The notes below the pieces were generated by a model. The model saw nothing but the letters and a program-made list of their open reading frames with translations, was not told the DNA's origin and made no database searches. 64,000 bases of DNA from Heterobilharzia americana (Eukaryota > Platyhelminthes > Trematoda > Strigeidida > Schistosomatidae): the NCBI GenBank assembly GCA_944470555.2, contig OX104134.1, positions 56,473,890 to 56,537,889 of the forward strand. The letters run 5' to 3'. Shown here piece by piece: positions 1-11,351 of this stretch. Position 1 is the stretch's first letter, and each line of letters starts with the position of its first letter. Made by a program: the position numbers and the translations under genes.

Positions 1-439
1 TGTTGAGAGTCGTCGGTAGAAATGTACAAAACGAGCAATTTAGTTCCTAACTACAAAGTAGTGTCTAATACTTATCTAGACAAGCCAGTAAAAACATCAA
101 GCTGATTTCTAAGTTCCAAATATGTAACCACAAAACGTTTTTATCTTACCAGCTTTGAATACTCAAAATGACTACGTTGATTACTGTGACTAAAGACTAA
201 ACTACTTACTACAGAAAAGTTAGGAATTCTATTCGAAGGTATAACGACACCATTCACTCCATGGTTAACTATGAAGGTGTCCCTACTAAACTATAAACGT
301 AAAGAAAACGCTTTGGGCACTTTCCCTCAAAAAAATATTATGAGGTATCGAAAACTGAGAACCATAGTGTTAGGCACTTGTGTACGATTTCCAATATGAA
401 ATTACAGTGTTCGGATATCAATGGTATGGAAGCTTAACC
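1..439. other. no recognisable gene
   Basis: AT-rich sequence with stops in all frames. It precedes an RT fragment and may be the decayed 5' part of that element, but no conserved motif is visible. Confidence 0.4.
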
Positions 440-650
440 ATAGTCCCGAAAGGAAACAGTTACTTATTTTCACTGTTTCTTTGCGACATCATTCTGGAGG
501 TGGCACTGACGGTGTTTGGGGGTGATCCGAATCTGCTTCCAGAAAATACATTTTTACCTTCAGCTAGCGGATGATATTGCTCTGCCATGTAACAACAAAC
601 TGCAAGTCTTCGCGATTATCATGATTACGAGTGGAAGCGAAAGACCGAGG
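440..650 (+). mobile_element. non-LTR reverse transcriptase palm fragment
   Basis: One frame gives a stretch like the segment before the catalytic box of schistosome non-LTR RTs (FGGDPNLLPENTFL). A shifted frame then reads LADDIALPCN, the position of the usual YADD box with Y replaced by L. The frame break and short length mark it as a dead fragment. I infer the family from the general pattern of the other copies in this window. Confidence 0.45.
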
Positions 651-844
651 AGGTATAGCCATTCGATAATAATCTCCAATTAACTACTCTTGTTGAAGCA
701 ATTAGGTCGCAAACGATTGCTGGTGAGATTACTTCCAAGAATATATGATCCTGACAACGGGCTGAAAAATACCTGAAATACTTTGAACAGTTGACATGGG
801 CTACATCTCCGCTCCATTTTCCTGCCGTTCAGATAGACTGAATA

Positions 845-1470
845 ATATGCAGATTTCAATCCTTCAATTTTTTGAGACAAACCCTGCACACAAGTGCATC
901 GGATTAGGTTGCCACAACGCACTGCAGTTCTAACACGTGGTTGGAAAAACGTGATAGTAGAGTAGACAAAAGTGAATGAAAAGAGAGATGAAGAAATGAA
1001 GCTTAGTAAAAATGTTCAAACATTCAAAGATGTCAAAGAGTGGATGGATTTGCATCACTATGATCGATCTTCAGCCATGTCACCCTCAACCAGACAGTCC
1101 CTATACAGCTCAGACCACTAGTCAAGGACTTCATGATTTGGTGCCACCTCAACGTTAGGTTTATCTTAGCTCCCATCTAATCTAACCCTATTTCGGCCAA
1201 CATCGTACGTCAAGGTAGGTAGAGGCTTGGTATATGCAACACATATCCACACCACCTCAGTCACTGAGGATTCACAATCTCATCGACTGACTTGTCTTCA
1301 CGCCTAGTACTCTGAACCTAATCTCAACACTGACGACTTTCTGATTCCCGTACATGCAAGCAGTGTTACGAAGACAGCCATCATAAAAGATGTGGAAACT
1401 CCTCATATCACCCACTTCCAACGGCCATGTTTTATAGTCGTATAATTTAATAGAGAGAACTGCTGCACAG
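845..1470 (-). mobile_element. non-LTR retrotransposon 3' end, truncated copy
   Basis: The minus strand reads MKSLTSGLSCIGTVWLR near 1080-1150, matching the C-terminal segment of the same non-LTR family seen at 38506-38703 (MKSLTVGLSRVGRCRLRGWG). It continues into a 3' untranslated region shared with the copies at 5215, 10205 and 38256. Stops and frame shifts are frequent, so this is a 5'-truncated, non-functional copy. Confidence 0.55.
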
Positions 1471-3304
1471 TGTATCCGTCATTTCACTCCATCACTTCCA
1501 TGTAAAGTACTGCTGACTGATTGCTTATTGATATTTGGGTTTCTTCTTAAAATCAACCTCGTTAAGCTAGTAAGCAAGCAACACACTAGGGTTTAGAATG
1601 ATGGTGAGGTAGGTGAACTTCTTTTCGACGTGTCCCATGAAACATCTCATGCACCTTTGAAGGTTATCGATTGGTAATATCACCTAGTTTACAAACTGAC
1701 TCACTGAAACTATGCTCCTTGAAGTCGGTTTTACGGATGAATTGAAGCGGCTTCAGTTACAATTTGTGACTGTTATTTCTTGCGTAATTAATTGTAAAAC
1801 AAACTTGTGCAGGAAAGCGTACTCAATATCTACCGCAAGGCAGCAATGGCTATGATGAAGTTGCGAGAAGCGTTCACAGACCCATACTCATTCTTTTGAC
1901 GCATTTTGGAGCCAAAAGCAGTTTTACCTATCATTTTTACTGTCTTGTGGGTGCAACCAGTGTTCATTTCCATTGCTGGAGAAACGGAAGCTAGCCTTAC
2001 AGTTCGGTTTGGTTGTTTTATAAAGTGCAAAACCCAATTGTAGTGTGATGTATGTGACCTCAAGATAACATAATAAGACGATGCCAAGTAACAAACCCAC
2101 TATTGTTTTGTTGAAATATGAAGCTACGTGCAAAACGTTGTGGAAGACTTTTGTTATGCAACTTGAGATCACCTAGTTACTTAATGGCGACATAAAGATA
2201 TCAAACCTGCATACTGGAGTTCTCAGAAACTACTGAGGCTGAAGTCTAACTCGCTGATGAGTCCCCTGTCATCATGACAAGTCATAAATGAGTAGAAATA
2301 TATTTTATTTACGTAAGACCAGAAGAAATTCAGCATGTTTCTACAAAACGACCTTTGTAACTAAGTCTTTTATAACAATGATATTTCCTTCTTGTTTTAA
2401 AATTGAATAGATTCTTAGTGAAATAATCAACAAATTACCAAACTTTAGTACTTCTTGGTTGGAAGCAATCGCACTATTAAGATATTTTTAATATTCATGT
2501 ATCTGGTACCTAGTACAGCGGCGAAAAATTCAAAACTAGAACATATCCTTAATCTTCAAAAGAAAAAACAAATAATCGTTTCCAAAACTACTTTTCATGA
2601 AGAGTCGACATGATGAACACGGAAAAAGTGGGGAACACTGCAAAGCTTTTTTGTCCTCCTGTGTAACCTCTAGGCAAAACACGTCAATAATCTGAGGACC
2701 GTATTTATGAGTAACAGATTTTAATAAGAATTCCAAGAGGTTTCAATGGAAAGCTGTAACCTGGAGAGTCGATTAGTATCGAGATGAGAATAAACATCCG
2801 CAAATAGTATGGGATGGCCACCACTCTATGTTATACATACAAAGAAGTTCAATAGTGGGAAGTTTTAGACTCCAAACCAGTGGATGAATGGTAACTTGAT
2901 TACCATAAGACTTGCTAGTTTGAGTGTACACTACTTAAGAAAGGGTTATGAGCTAGGACGGAAACGACCATGAAATCAACTGATTTTTTGTAAAACAGCC
3001 AGTTTGGACATTTTATGTTCCAAGTTTTATTTCGATAAGGTCTATGGGTTACTAAAGTAAATGCCTACCCTTTTTTATCACGTGAAAAGTGACAATCCTT
3101 TAAAAAACTGTGAGGTCAAACATTCAAACAAACGCCAAGTTCCTACTGAATTTATACATGAACTAGATATTTTTTAGTTTATGCATAGACTGATTTAAAA
3201 CAGAAATGAGTGACCAAGATCACGTGGAACAATGCCAAAAGCACCAAATTAAGAGAATTGCATCAAAAGATATGAATTAAAAGTACGGGTAAATTTATCT
3301 TTAA
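1471..3304. other. no recognisable gene
   Basis: Only short open frames occur, and none resembles a known domain. Overlapping minus-strand frames at 1830-2172 could be old transposon material but show no diagnostic motif. A hammerhead-like word at 2254-2265 lacks the rest of the ribozyme. Confidence 0.4.
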
Positions 3305-3735
3305 AAGGAGCTTAAGGTTGGACGCACAGTACTAGGGAAGAATGGTGACTCAGTCGTTGCAAGTGTGAACCTGCACTGTTCACCGTGATGAGCAATATGA
3401 AGTAGTAAAAGGTCGGAAGAAAAGCAAAGGGTGGTAAGTCTTGGGTATCAAACCGTGACACCATTGACTGCTATTCTGTATAGTGGACTACCCTAGGTGA
3501 GGTTGACCACATGTTAGGAACTAATAAATGGTTATATCACCACCTTATAAGTGGATTGCAACGGCGCCACGTCCACTCCATATTACCCGGCTATTTTTGA
3601 ACAACGTGTTACTGTTGATTTGAATCTCCTGAGGTTGAATACTTTTCATGCACTTCAATATTTCCCCATACTTTTTGATTCTTTTCTGATATATTTTTGC
3701 GAGGTGTGGCAACTAGGACCATTGAACAATTAGGT
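3305..3735 (+). mobile_element. non-LTR retrotransposon C-terminal fragment and 3' UTR
   Basis: The plus strand reads GRTVLGKNGDSVVASVNLHC, the counterpart of the RRRVLSKTGISIDEAVNL segment found on the minus strand at 5620-5835. A lysine-rich GWKK-like piece (RKKSKGW) follows, then a 3' region with the GAGGTGTGGCAAC word also seen after the RT at 31610. Stops break the frame. It is a plus-strand relic of the same family as the surrounding minus-strand copies. Confidence 0.5.
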
Positions 3736-3969
3736 AAAGTTTTATGTTGGTCAACTCGGAATGCAAATTATGAAACAACATTTGAATTGAGAGATGAATT
3801 AAGAGTGCATACAGGTATCTACTAATGCATGAGAATAACAATCAGTATGCACCAAAATATTATTGAAAAACACACATCGGAAACCGGGCAATCACTGGAT
3901 AAAAAATATATACTGTGCAATATGTTAATGGGACCTGTCACTTACAGCTTTCTAAACATCTAAATATTA

Positions 3970-4234
3970 TCATTTGACTATCTGAGATAGCAGTAGTTTG
4001 GCAGTTTATACTGGGTGATGAAAGAAGGTGAGATAGAAATCTGGACCGCAGCCGGTGTGAATACAATTAAGCGGTAGTAACGCATCACGAATTCACATGG
4101 TAGTCAGGCGAATTCTGGTCAGCAGTCGGACCTCATAGCTCAGTTGGTAGAGCACCGGGTAGATAACCTGGTGGCCGCTGGTTTGAATCCGGCCGCGGTC
4201 CAGATTTTCATCTCACCTTCAGTCATCGCGAAGT
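3970..4234 (+). mobile_element. tRNA-derived SINE unit with inverted tail and target-site duplication
   Basis: The unit is bounded by a 12-base direct repeat, ATCTAAATATTA, at 3958-3969 and 4235-4246, read as the target-site duplication. Inside, a tRNA-like head at 4128-4201 runs into a tail (CCAGATTTTCATCTCACCTT). Positions 4024-4065 are an inverted, slightly diverged copy of the T-arm plus tail (4177-4220), so both ends carry the same tail in opposite directions. A shorter copy of the family lies at 35900-36005. That the whole palindrome entered in one event is my inference from the single pair of direct repeats. Confidence 0.7.
4128..4201 (+). tRNA. tRNA-Ile-like SINE head or tRNA pseudogene (GAT)
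   Basis: The sequence folds as a cloverleaf. The acceptor stem GGACCTC/GCGGTCC has 6 of 7 pairs, the D stem is GCTC/GAGC, the anticodon stem CCGGG/CCTGG, and the T stem GCTGG/CCGGC with loop TTTGAAT. Pol III box A (TAGCTCAGTTGG) and box B (GGTTTGAATCC) are present. The anticodon loop TAGATAA puts GAT in the anticodon place, as in tRNA-Ile, but has A instead of the near-universal U33. With the SINE tail directly attached, it is better read as a retroposon head than as a working tRNA gene. Confidence 0.6.
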
Positions 4235-4290
4235 ATCTAAATATTAAACCACCTTGAAAAAAGAATGAAGAAAAACGGAAAGAGAGAATG

Positions 4291-4374
4291 GTTTAGATAA
4301 GGTGCTGTTTTCTTGGTTGTATTGTTTTCTATGAACTCAGAGAACACAATACAACCAAGACCATCTACCTAAAC
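4291..4374. repeat. hairpin with 14-bp perfect stem
   Basis: CTTGGTTGTATTGT at 4312-4325 is perfectly complementary to ACAATACAACCAAG at 4346-4359, with a 20-base loop. The stem continues imperfectly to a basal pairing of GTTTAG (4291-4296) with CTAAAC (4369-4374). The roughly 84-base fold has the size of a small-RNA precursor or the core of a small foldback element. There is no evidence of expression. Confidence 0.6.
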
Positions 4375-5214
4375 TACAAATATTCTCCATTATTTAAAGA
4401 GGCTGTTTTCGTCTCTGTAGAAAAAAAGATGTTGACTAGAACGCAAAAATGATGACATCAACAAAACTAGAACAATTTTTTAGTAAGCACGTAAATGTAA
4501 GCTTTATTTTATCGAACTTCTTTGGTGTAAACCAAAAGTGATATAAATCATGCATTAGAGAAAAGTAAATGTGAACATGAATGAGGGCGCATTTTGTTCA
4601 CACTTATAACGATCGTTTTACAAATATATAATTAAGATTAAACCAAAAGACAGGAAATGCTGGTTCCAGCGAATTAAAAATGCATTTCAGACCCCTTAGT
4701 AGGTGGTCAAAAAAATTAAAAATAGTAAATGAAATTTGAAATCTATTGATTCAGGCTTTCAATACAACTAATATTCGATCGAACGACAGTGTTTTTATTC
4801 ATGCATCGGATGATTCGAAAAGTCCAACTTAAAAAAATCTGAAACGCATATGCGTTAGTATGAGACTACGGTAGTCTCTAGTCTTAATAAGTCACAATCT
4901 TTGAAAATATTCAGATGGAAAATGGTCGAAACAATTGATCGCAGCAAGAAATTGGTTTACAGGAAGCGACTAAAAGGCGACACAGAAGGTAAAATTATGA
5001 GAAATTACCTATCTTGAGCCAAAAGAAAAAGCAGTAAAACCATTAAGCTGTACACCAAAGGCATGCATAATTAACCTTCGGACAGAAAGATAACTGAAGA
5101 AAGATAGCAGCAACATGGTGAACAGCACTGACCAACATCTCTGAACACAACCAGTAAACAACTAAGCCAATATTCAACCAATGACGGAGACAGACAAACA
5201 GAAGAAATCAACGT
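4375..5214. other. no recognisable gene
   Basis: AT-rich sequence without an open frame of note. The last 150 bases resemble flanking material seen at other non-LTR 3' ends (for example 'gacagacaaacagaagaaa') but are not diagnostic. Confidence 0.4.
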
Positions 5215-6081
5215 AGAACCTAGCACACTAGTGCATCAGCTCAAGTTACCACATTTCACAAGAGTACACAAAGAACAGACGCATAGAAAAAGAGTGATAT
5301 TAAAGTAGACAAAGTTGTGTGACAGAATCAACAATCTGGAGATAAAGCTTAGTGCAAACATTCATGCTTTAGAAGATGTCAAGGAGTGAATACACCTGCA
5401 CCTCCGTGACCGATTTTCAGCATTGTGTTCTCTAAACTGGGTTGTTTAGTCGTGGAGCTTTCACCGTCTTTCTAAACGACATCAGTAGCACCAACTTCAG
5501 TATGAAGTCTACATCTCTCCATATGCCTCAGACCAACAGTCACAGGCTTCATCAACTGGCGTCACATCTTGGTTAGACCACCCTCAACCCTCTTCAAAAA
5601 TAATCCAACCTCGATGGTGTTATGTTCTCTGAGCTGCACTGTTTGATCGTGGAGACTTCATTGACATTCTAGACAACGTCATCAGCACAAACTTCAGCAT
5701 GGCAAGTGGAGGTAGGCGGTAGCTCGGTATGTGCAGTACATATACAAGCCATCTGAGTTCGCTAAGATTCACAGCCTCATCAATCGAAATACCTGTCTTG
5801 CTTAGTACCCTTCGTCTGACCTCAACGGTGATCACACAGTGATTCCACTAAACGCGAGCAATGCTACAAAGAAATCTATGATAAAAACCATGTAATCGTT
5901 TCATTTCTTCTACTTTTAACGACAATGTCTTACAGTTGTACAATGTGACAGAACGGAATGCATACAAATAGTTGACAAAAGTTCGCTGTTGGTGTATCAC
6001 AGACAAATAGTTCATACAAATTTGGAGTGATTGTATATTTTGTTTTGTCAAAAACTCTAGTGCAACTTTCTTACCAGTCAA
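5215..6081 (-). mobile_element. non-LTR retrotransposon RT C-terminus and 3' UTR
   Basis: On the minus strand, KTLSLKVEEMKRLHGFYHRF (near 5880) is followed by EVRRRVLSKTGISIDEAVNL and LRWLVYVLHIPSYRLPPLAM (5690-5835). This is the order found after the RT palm in the plus-strand copy at 31020-31260. A 3' UTR runs to about 5215 and is shared with the copies at 845, 10205 and 38256. Frame breaks separate the pieces and the RT catalytic core is absent, so it is a 5'-truncated dead copy. Confidence 0.65.
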
Positions 6082-7739
6082 ATCACGTTTGTATCAGATT
6101 AGAAAATTTGACTAAACTACGGTGATAACAGGAAACGAGTTCATTCACATACTAAACAAGAATAATAAAGTTAGGCGATGTCAGCTATAAGAAGCATAGG
6201 ACTACAATAAGTTGTATCGATTGGTAAGTGTAATAACACTTCTGGAGTAGAAAAACCTTCCAGAAAAGTTATGAGAAGCAAAATCATAACGACAGCACTC
6301 CGTAACTTCCCTGCTATACATATAGTTAACTGAAAAATTATCATCTATTGTATATATGTTTGCACGAAACGCAGTCATCGCGTTTATGTACATACTTCTT
6401 AATGGTTCTGCTTTATAAACTAAGTGGTTGTTTGAAACAATGCGAACCACAGAAAACCAGAGAATCCTTTTAACTTGGCAAACATTACACCAAAATAGTG
6501 TAAGGAATTCACAGATTAGTTAGGCGATATGATGAGTGAAAGGTTAGCATGCGCAGATAGGATATTTGAGATTTGAAAAATAAAGTATGTATTAATTTGT
6601 AAGAGTATCATTGATATTTATTCATACTTTTTAACGTCCTATTACCGACAGTCGATAACCCCACAGACCAATGTTATTTCACCAGGCATCTTACATCCTA
6701 CTCTTACTTCAGTTAAGACAGCAAGTCATGGTAGAGCGTTAATAAGCACGATCATTACAAGCACCAAAAACCCTTTTCGATAAAGGTTCACAACTTAAGT
6801 AACTAACCTGATCCTTAGAAGTAACTTATTCTCAGGTACTAAAGAGAAGTTACGTGATTACCAAATACCTTATACATGGTTTAATTCTTTCTCACCAAAG
6901 AAATAGGTGCACCAGTTATTTAGGTCACAGTCTGAAGATACCACTCCTGAGTTTTGTATATGAACTGGTAGCCTCGCGTAATTTGTCAGATTTAATAACT
7001 ATTTCATCTAAAACTCTGAAAAGTTTAGTCTTTCAGTAGCAGTTGAAAGTACTATATTTTTGTTCAACTGATAAAGTGATCAGTTTGTTGGATGAAACAA
7101 GGAATAGTTGTGAAAAGACTGTTGTCTCCAAAAGACGAACAGAAACTAGGTTATGATGGTCCTAGATTTGACAATCCCAACCGAATTGTATCTCAGTTTT
7201 TTAGAGCAAAAAGTCGACTTATTCTCTTACTTAGGCAGTGAATGAAACAAATAAAGCAATCGCTGTCCAACTTAGATGATAAAAATTAAATAGACATCCT
7301 TAGTTGAATTATAACCAATAAAACTCTACAAGTAAAACACCGCAGAAACAAATATCAGCTGCCGAAAAGAGTTGGGGAAAGTGAATCATGAAGAAACAGA
7401 ATTTCACGTGAGTTAACCACTGACTTTCAAATAAATTATCCATTCGTAATTTATATGACACAAAGCTTGGATATACATCTTTCACTTGTTTACGGTAGAA
7501 AGTGGGATCTGTTGAAGAGCTTGGGACTAGAACGAGACACGGAATCAGGCATTCAACAATTTTTCAGTTTAAATAGATTCACTTTGAAACATCCTTTAAC
7601 AACTCTGATACTTGATCGTCTAAATTCATGTACGTTTGTATTTACTATAGTGCATAACATATTTAACTAAGCTCCACAAGAAATTAAAAATATGTAAAAT
7701 CATCAGTACTACGTGAATTGAATTCAGTGCGGACGAAAG
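6082..7739. other. no recognisable gene
   Basis: The open frames at 6202-6450 (minus), 6854-7039 and 7455-7670 (plus) have no recognisable motif and are the length expected by chance in AT-rich DNA. Confidence 0.4.
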
Positions 7740-9310
7740 CAATTGGAACCAATCTCTCATCAATCAATTGGGATGACGTCGCGGAAATCCAATGACGTTT
7801 GTTGACCTTCTAGCCTAGGTTACCAACTGTCTTTAACGCTGTTTCTACAGCAGACCTAATGTCACACCAGGTTTCCTCACGATGAGCATTGCTGTCATGT
7901 TCAGGTAAATGCTCAGCAAACTCCTTCCTAAATACGTAATCACGTTCTCACGTACTAACACGTGGTCGGAGTCCAAACAGGTGCTGTTGAAAGAGCGGCA
8001 ATCTTCCACCGGTCCTCTCTAACAACTGATTATAGCAATATGACCTATTTGTGTCCATCGTCGGTCCGGTGTCGGGGGACACCATGTGAGACAGTGTCTC
8101 TCCTTATGCCTAGGGTTAGTCCTGGTCAGAAACAAGTGATTATCGGAGCAAAATTGTAACAGATAATCGCCGTTGTCGGTTCGTTGGCTCAACTTCCCTA
8201 CTTAAGCGTTACAGTCACCTGCCATTATGACTACATCTGAGCGTTTCGTTTCCTGTAGCAAAATTGATGGCTTCTCATAGAATTCATTCTTTGCATCATC
8301 CGTACTGCAGTTGGTGAGCGAGTAGGCGGAGATTACGACTATGCATCGGTTGGTCTCACGATCCTTCCTAGTCATTACTGATCCACTCAGTCGAACAGCA
8401 CATAGACAGCTGTTGACCAGTATACAATTGAGTGAGCACCTTCTGCTGTACAACTCAATGCTGTGGCTGCATTAGCGAGTCTGTGAGAGCTGGCCGTCGC
8501 GTCTCCGGATACTCTTAAAGTGAATTTCGCAGATTCACTACTATGGCCAGGTGAGGTCAATTTAATCGTTACACTCAACTTCTATATATGTTTCTCAGAG
8601 ACACAGCATAGATCCATGGCTGCAGATTCCAGAGTTTTGGCGAGCAATGCTTGCTGTCTGACCTGGAATAGAGTTCGAACGTTGGTAGCTACCACATGAA
8701 ATCAACGGCTTGGTCTTATGAGACTGAGAATAAAGTTTCGATGGCTTGGTTCGTTGACAGTGGAAGTAGAGTGAGAGCTTGGGGAAGGCGTAAAATGTCT
8801 AATATTAGTATCAGGAGGTGAAGGAAAAGGAAACAGAGTTGAGGAGGATAGGTTATGTGTGATTGAATTTTGAGTACTAACGGCAGCGTGCGGACGGTTG
8901 ATACTTCCCGGCTGCTCGCACGGTGGAAGGATATTTGTTTTTAAGGTACCTGAAAAAGCAAAACATTTGTGTGACCGCGGACCCCAAGAGACATCTGCTT
9001 GAGACCTGTCACGTAAGGCTTTCTCAATGCCACGATAACTGACCTGTAGTATGAGAGATATACTTGGACATACCTTCTGTGGTTTTGGACTACCGCTGAT
9101 GACTGATCTGAGCCATCAAAATGCGTCATCTCATTGTTTAAGTGTATGTTAGTGGGTAACTGCTTTTTGTCTAACCACCATCCAACAGACCTTTCTGGTA
9201 CGGTAGGACCTAAAGGGAACAACCGACTCACTAGCATAGCCCGTTGGGACGTCGTGGTATTCAAGCCCCACCACGTCAAGATAACAGCTATAGGTCAGGT
9301 ATTTATCAAC
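7740..9310 (-). mobile_element. non-LTR retrotransposon 5' region with APE-type endonuclease
   Basis: Reading the minus strand from about 8700 down, a start segment (NVRTLFQVRQQALLAKTLES) is followed by a CCVSE piece like the usual SET motif of APE endonucleases, then VVISAYSLTNCSTDDAKNEF and VVIMAGDCNA. The last matches the AGDFNA motif with F changed to C. Near 8000-8100, a degenerate RRWTQIGHIA piece matches the C-terminal DH region of these nucleases. Sequence from about 8900 to 9310 is probably the element's 5' end. Frame shifts show it is inactive. The copy at 26870-28720 has the same layout. Confidence 0.7.
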
Positions 9311-10204
9311 GAAGAATGTGGGACAGTCAAAGTGTGTATATTTATGTAGTAGTATGTCTGTTGTTTCCTTTACTTTTATGAGAATACTAGTTTATTTATG
9401 AACATTATTACCAGAGCTTCAGTTAGAAGTAGTATCTAAATAGATGACACTCATGAATTTGTTGTACCATTATTAGTAGTAGTTGCCATTTTGTTCGCCA
9501 GATCGATAATGTTGCTTAAAACCTTTTTTGGGTGTCTATTTTGCATTAAAACGTTTTACTCTAGAGATTTCATTTTCTGAGTCACTAGGATTAGTTATAA
9601 TGTTTTTCGCTTTATTTAGTAGGTTCAGAACTACAGCAACCTTTATGTTAATTAGATGATCTGATTGGAACTGTAAATATTGATCGGAATGTGTTGGTTT
9701 CGCATATATTTTTGCATCAATGTACCTGCACTGGTTATTTGAATGAGACAATCTAAAAAGTTTAGAGTCCAGCCGTTAGATTATATTTCAGTCGTGAATT
9801 GTATCAAATCTGAAATAGGATTTTTATGTTCCAAAAAACCATTTTGTGATATAAAGGCCCGACCACTACGTCAAGGTAGCAGCTATCGGTTGGGCAATGA
9901 GAAAAGCGACTTGTGTCAACTTATGTGGCTCAAATTAACACAAGGATATTTTCGCCTAAGTCACTAGACTTCTGCAGTAAACAGTTTATGTAAATAGAAG
10001 GAAATTAGTTTACAAATTCCATTCAGAATGTTAGTGGCTGCAAGAAGTTATATATATGTTTTATCTGATACTCAAGGTTATTGATTCATAGACTTAGAAG
10101 ATATCAGAAAAAACCAATATGCACAATGTGCGGTCATTGACGTTTCACGAGTGAACTGAACAGTAAGTGGGCATTTGAGCTCATATTCAAATTTAAAAAT
10201 GATC
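9311..10204. other. no recognisable gene; short repeat shared with 9268-9300
   Basis: An 'actacgtcaaggtagcagctatcggt' type stretch near 9866-9890 resembles 9272-9298, so part of this interval may be another 5' end of the adjacent non-LTR family. The 74-codon plus-strand frame at 9743-9967 contains that repeat and shows no domain. Confidence 0.35.
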
Positions 10205-10720
10205 CAGTAGGTGGCAGACAGACAAAATCAATGCAGAACCTGGCACAGAAGTGCATCGGTTCAAGTTGTTACAATTCACGGCAGTAGGCGAAGAACCAGT
10301 GGAAAGAGAAAGACTGATATCAAAGTAGACAAAGGTGTATGGCAGAAGAAATAACTTGAAGTTAAAAGTTTGTGGAAATATTCAAGCTTCAGAACACACC
10401 AACGAGCGAATACATCTGCACCATTGTGACCGATTTTAAGTCATCTCATAATGGCTCTCCACATCTGTGATTTTTATCGTCTTAAAGACCCTAACAAGGT
10501 CACACGTTTAAGAGTGAGGGACCTTATGAACTGGTGCCATGTCTTAGTTCAGCCAACGTGAGCCGTCTCCCAACCTAATCCAACTTTTAGGACTGCATGT
10601 CGAGGTAGACGATGGCTCTGTACCTCAACACCTGAGGTTTCATAACTTCATCGATGGGCTTGTCTACCTTGCCTTCACCCAACCACCACATTGCTCACAC
10701 GGTGATTCTACCATATGTTT
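10205..10720 (-). mobile_element. non-LTR retrotransposon 3' end, truncated copy
   Basis: The minus strand reads NRSQWCRCIRSLV near 10400-10440, the final residues of the ORF in this family, followed by the shared 3' UTR down to about 10205. Upstream residues to 10720 are badly frameshifted. It has the same orientation and type as the copies at 845, 5215 and 38256. Confidence 0.55.
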
Positions 10721-10757
10721 TATCTCGAACTGACGGAAGTAAAAAACTGTAAACCAC

Positions 10758-10942
10758 TGGACCTCGATCCAGAGGCTGAAAGGTAAGCGCGTTCGCCATG
10801 AAACCTGAAGGTCCTGAGTTCGATTCCTAGCCGGGTCGTGGGTGTGTGCTGCTGAGGAGTCACATACTGGGACAAACAGGTATCCAGTACTCCCAAGTTT
10901 TCAATGGTTCTCCAACTGATGTCAGTCTATGATGAATGCTGC
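10758..10942 (+). mobile_element. Sm-alpha-type SINE (tRNA head plus hammerhead)
   Basis: A tRNA-like head ends in a box B-like GAGTTCGATTCC (10817-10828), followed by CCGGGTCGTGGGTG, a degenerate hammerhead ribozyme and a tail containing CCAACTGATGTCAGTC. The same order, in opposite orientation, is found at 37952-38192. Schistosome Sm-alpha SINEs are known to carry a hammerhead; the assignment rests on that arrangement. Confidence 0.75.
10846..10892 (+). ncRNA. degenerate hammerhead ribozyme
   Basis: The core CTGAGGA (10852-10858) is intact. Stem II reads GTCACATACTGGGAC with a mismatch, and the following GAAAC has become AAAC, which removes G12, the general base of the hammerhead. The stem III/cleavage segment CAGGTATC also departs from the copy at 38008-38053. 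I predict no self-cleavage. Confidence 0.7.
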
Positions 10943-11297
10943 ACTAAAAATATACACTAGTTTATTAAAGTGTTGAATTCTAATTTTTTTTAACGCATAT
11001 AGATTCACATGAACATAGTTGGTTGAAAATTATTGTAATCTAAAGATGGCTTTATCTGGGTTACATTAAAAGCAGGGTATTACCCTAGCAATTATAACTA
11101 CTTGGATACTTTTCTTAATAATCGGCTTACTGGTTATAAACTGCAAAGTACACGCGTTTGATGAATGAATTCTACTTTGTATCATAAAGAGAGCTATCTC
11201 ATTGATTTTTATGTGATAACATATTTAATGCCAAAAATAGGAGGGACATTATGCGTACTGTAAGATCTTAAAACAAAATTCGTGAGAACAAAAGGAG

Positions 11298-11298
<1 letters not shown>

Positions 11299-11349
<51 letters not shown>
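11299..11349. repeat. (TA)n microsatellite
   Basis: About 51 bases of uninterrupted TA. Open frames across it that read as YIYIYI are artefacts. Confidence 0.97.

Positions 11350-11351
<2 letters not shown>

Noticed and set aside
2254..2265. CTGATGAGTCCC, a perfect hammerhead core word
   Set aside because: No GAAAC follows a stem II, and circularly permuted readings using the GAAAC at 2226 give no stable stems. Most likely a chance match.
9536..9967. Two frames (71 and 74 codons) on opposite strands
   Set aside because: No motif, and part of the plus-strand frame is a repeat word shared with 9268-9300.
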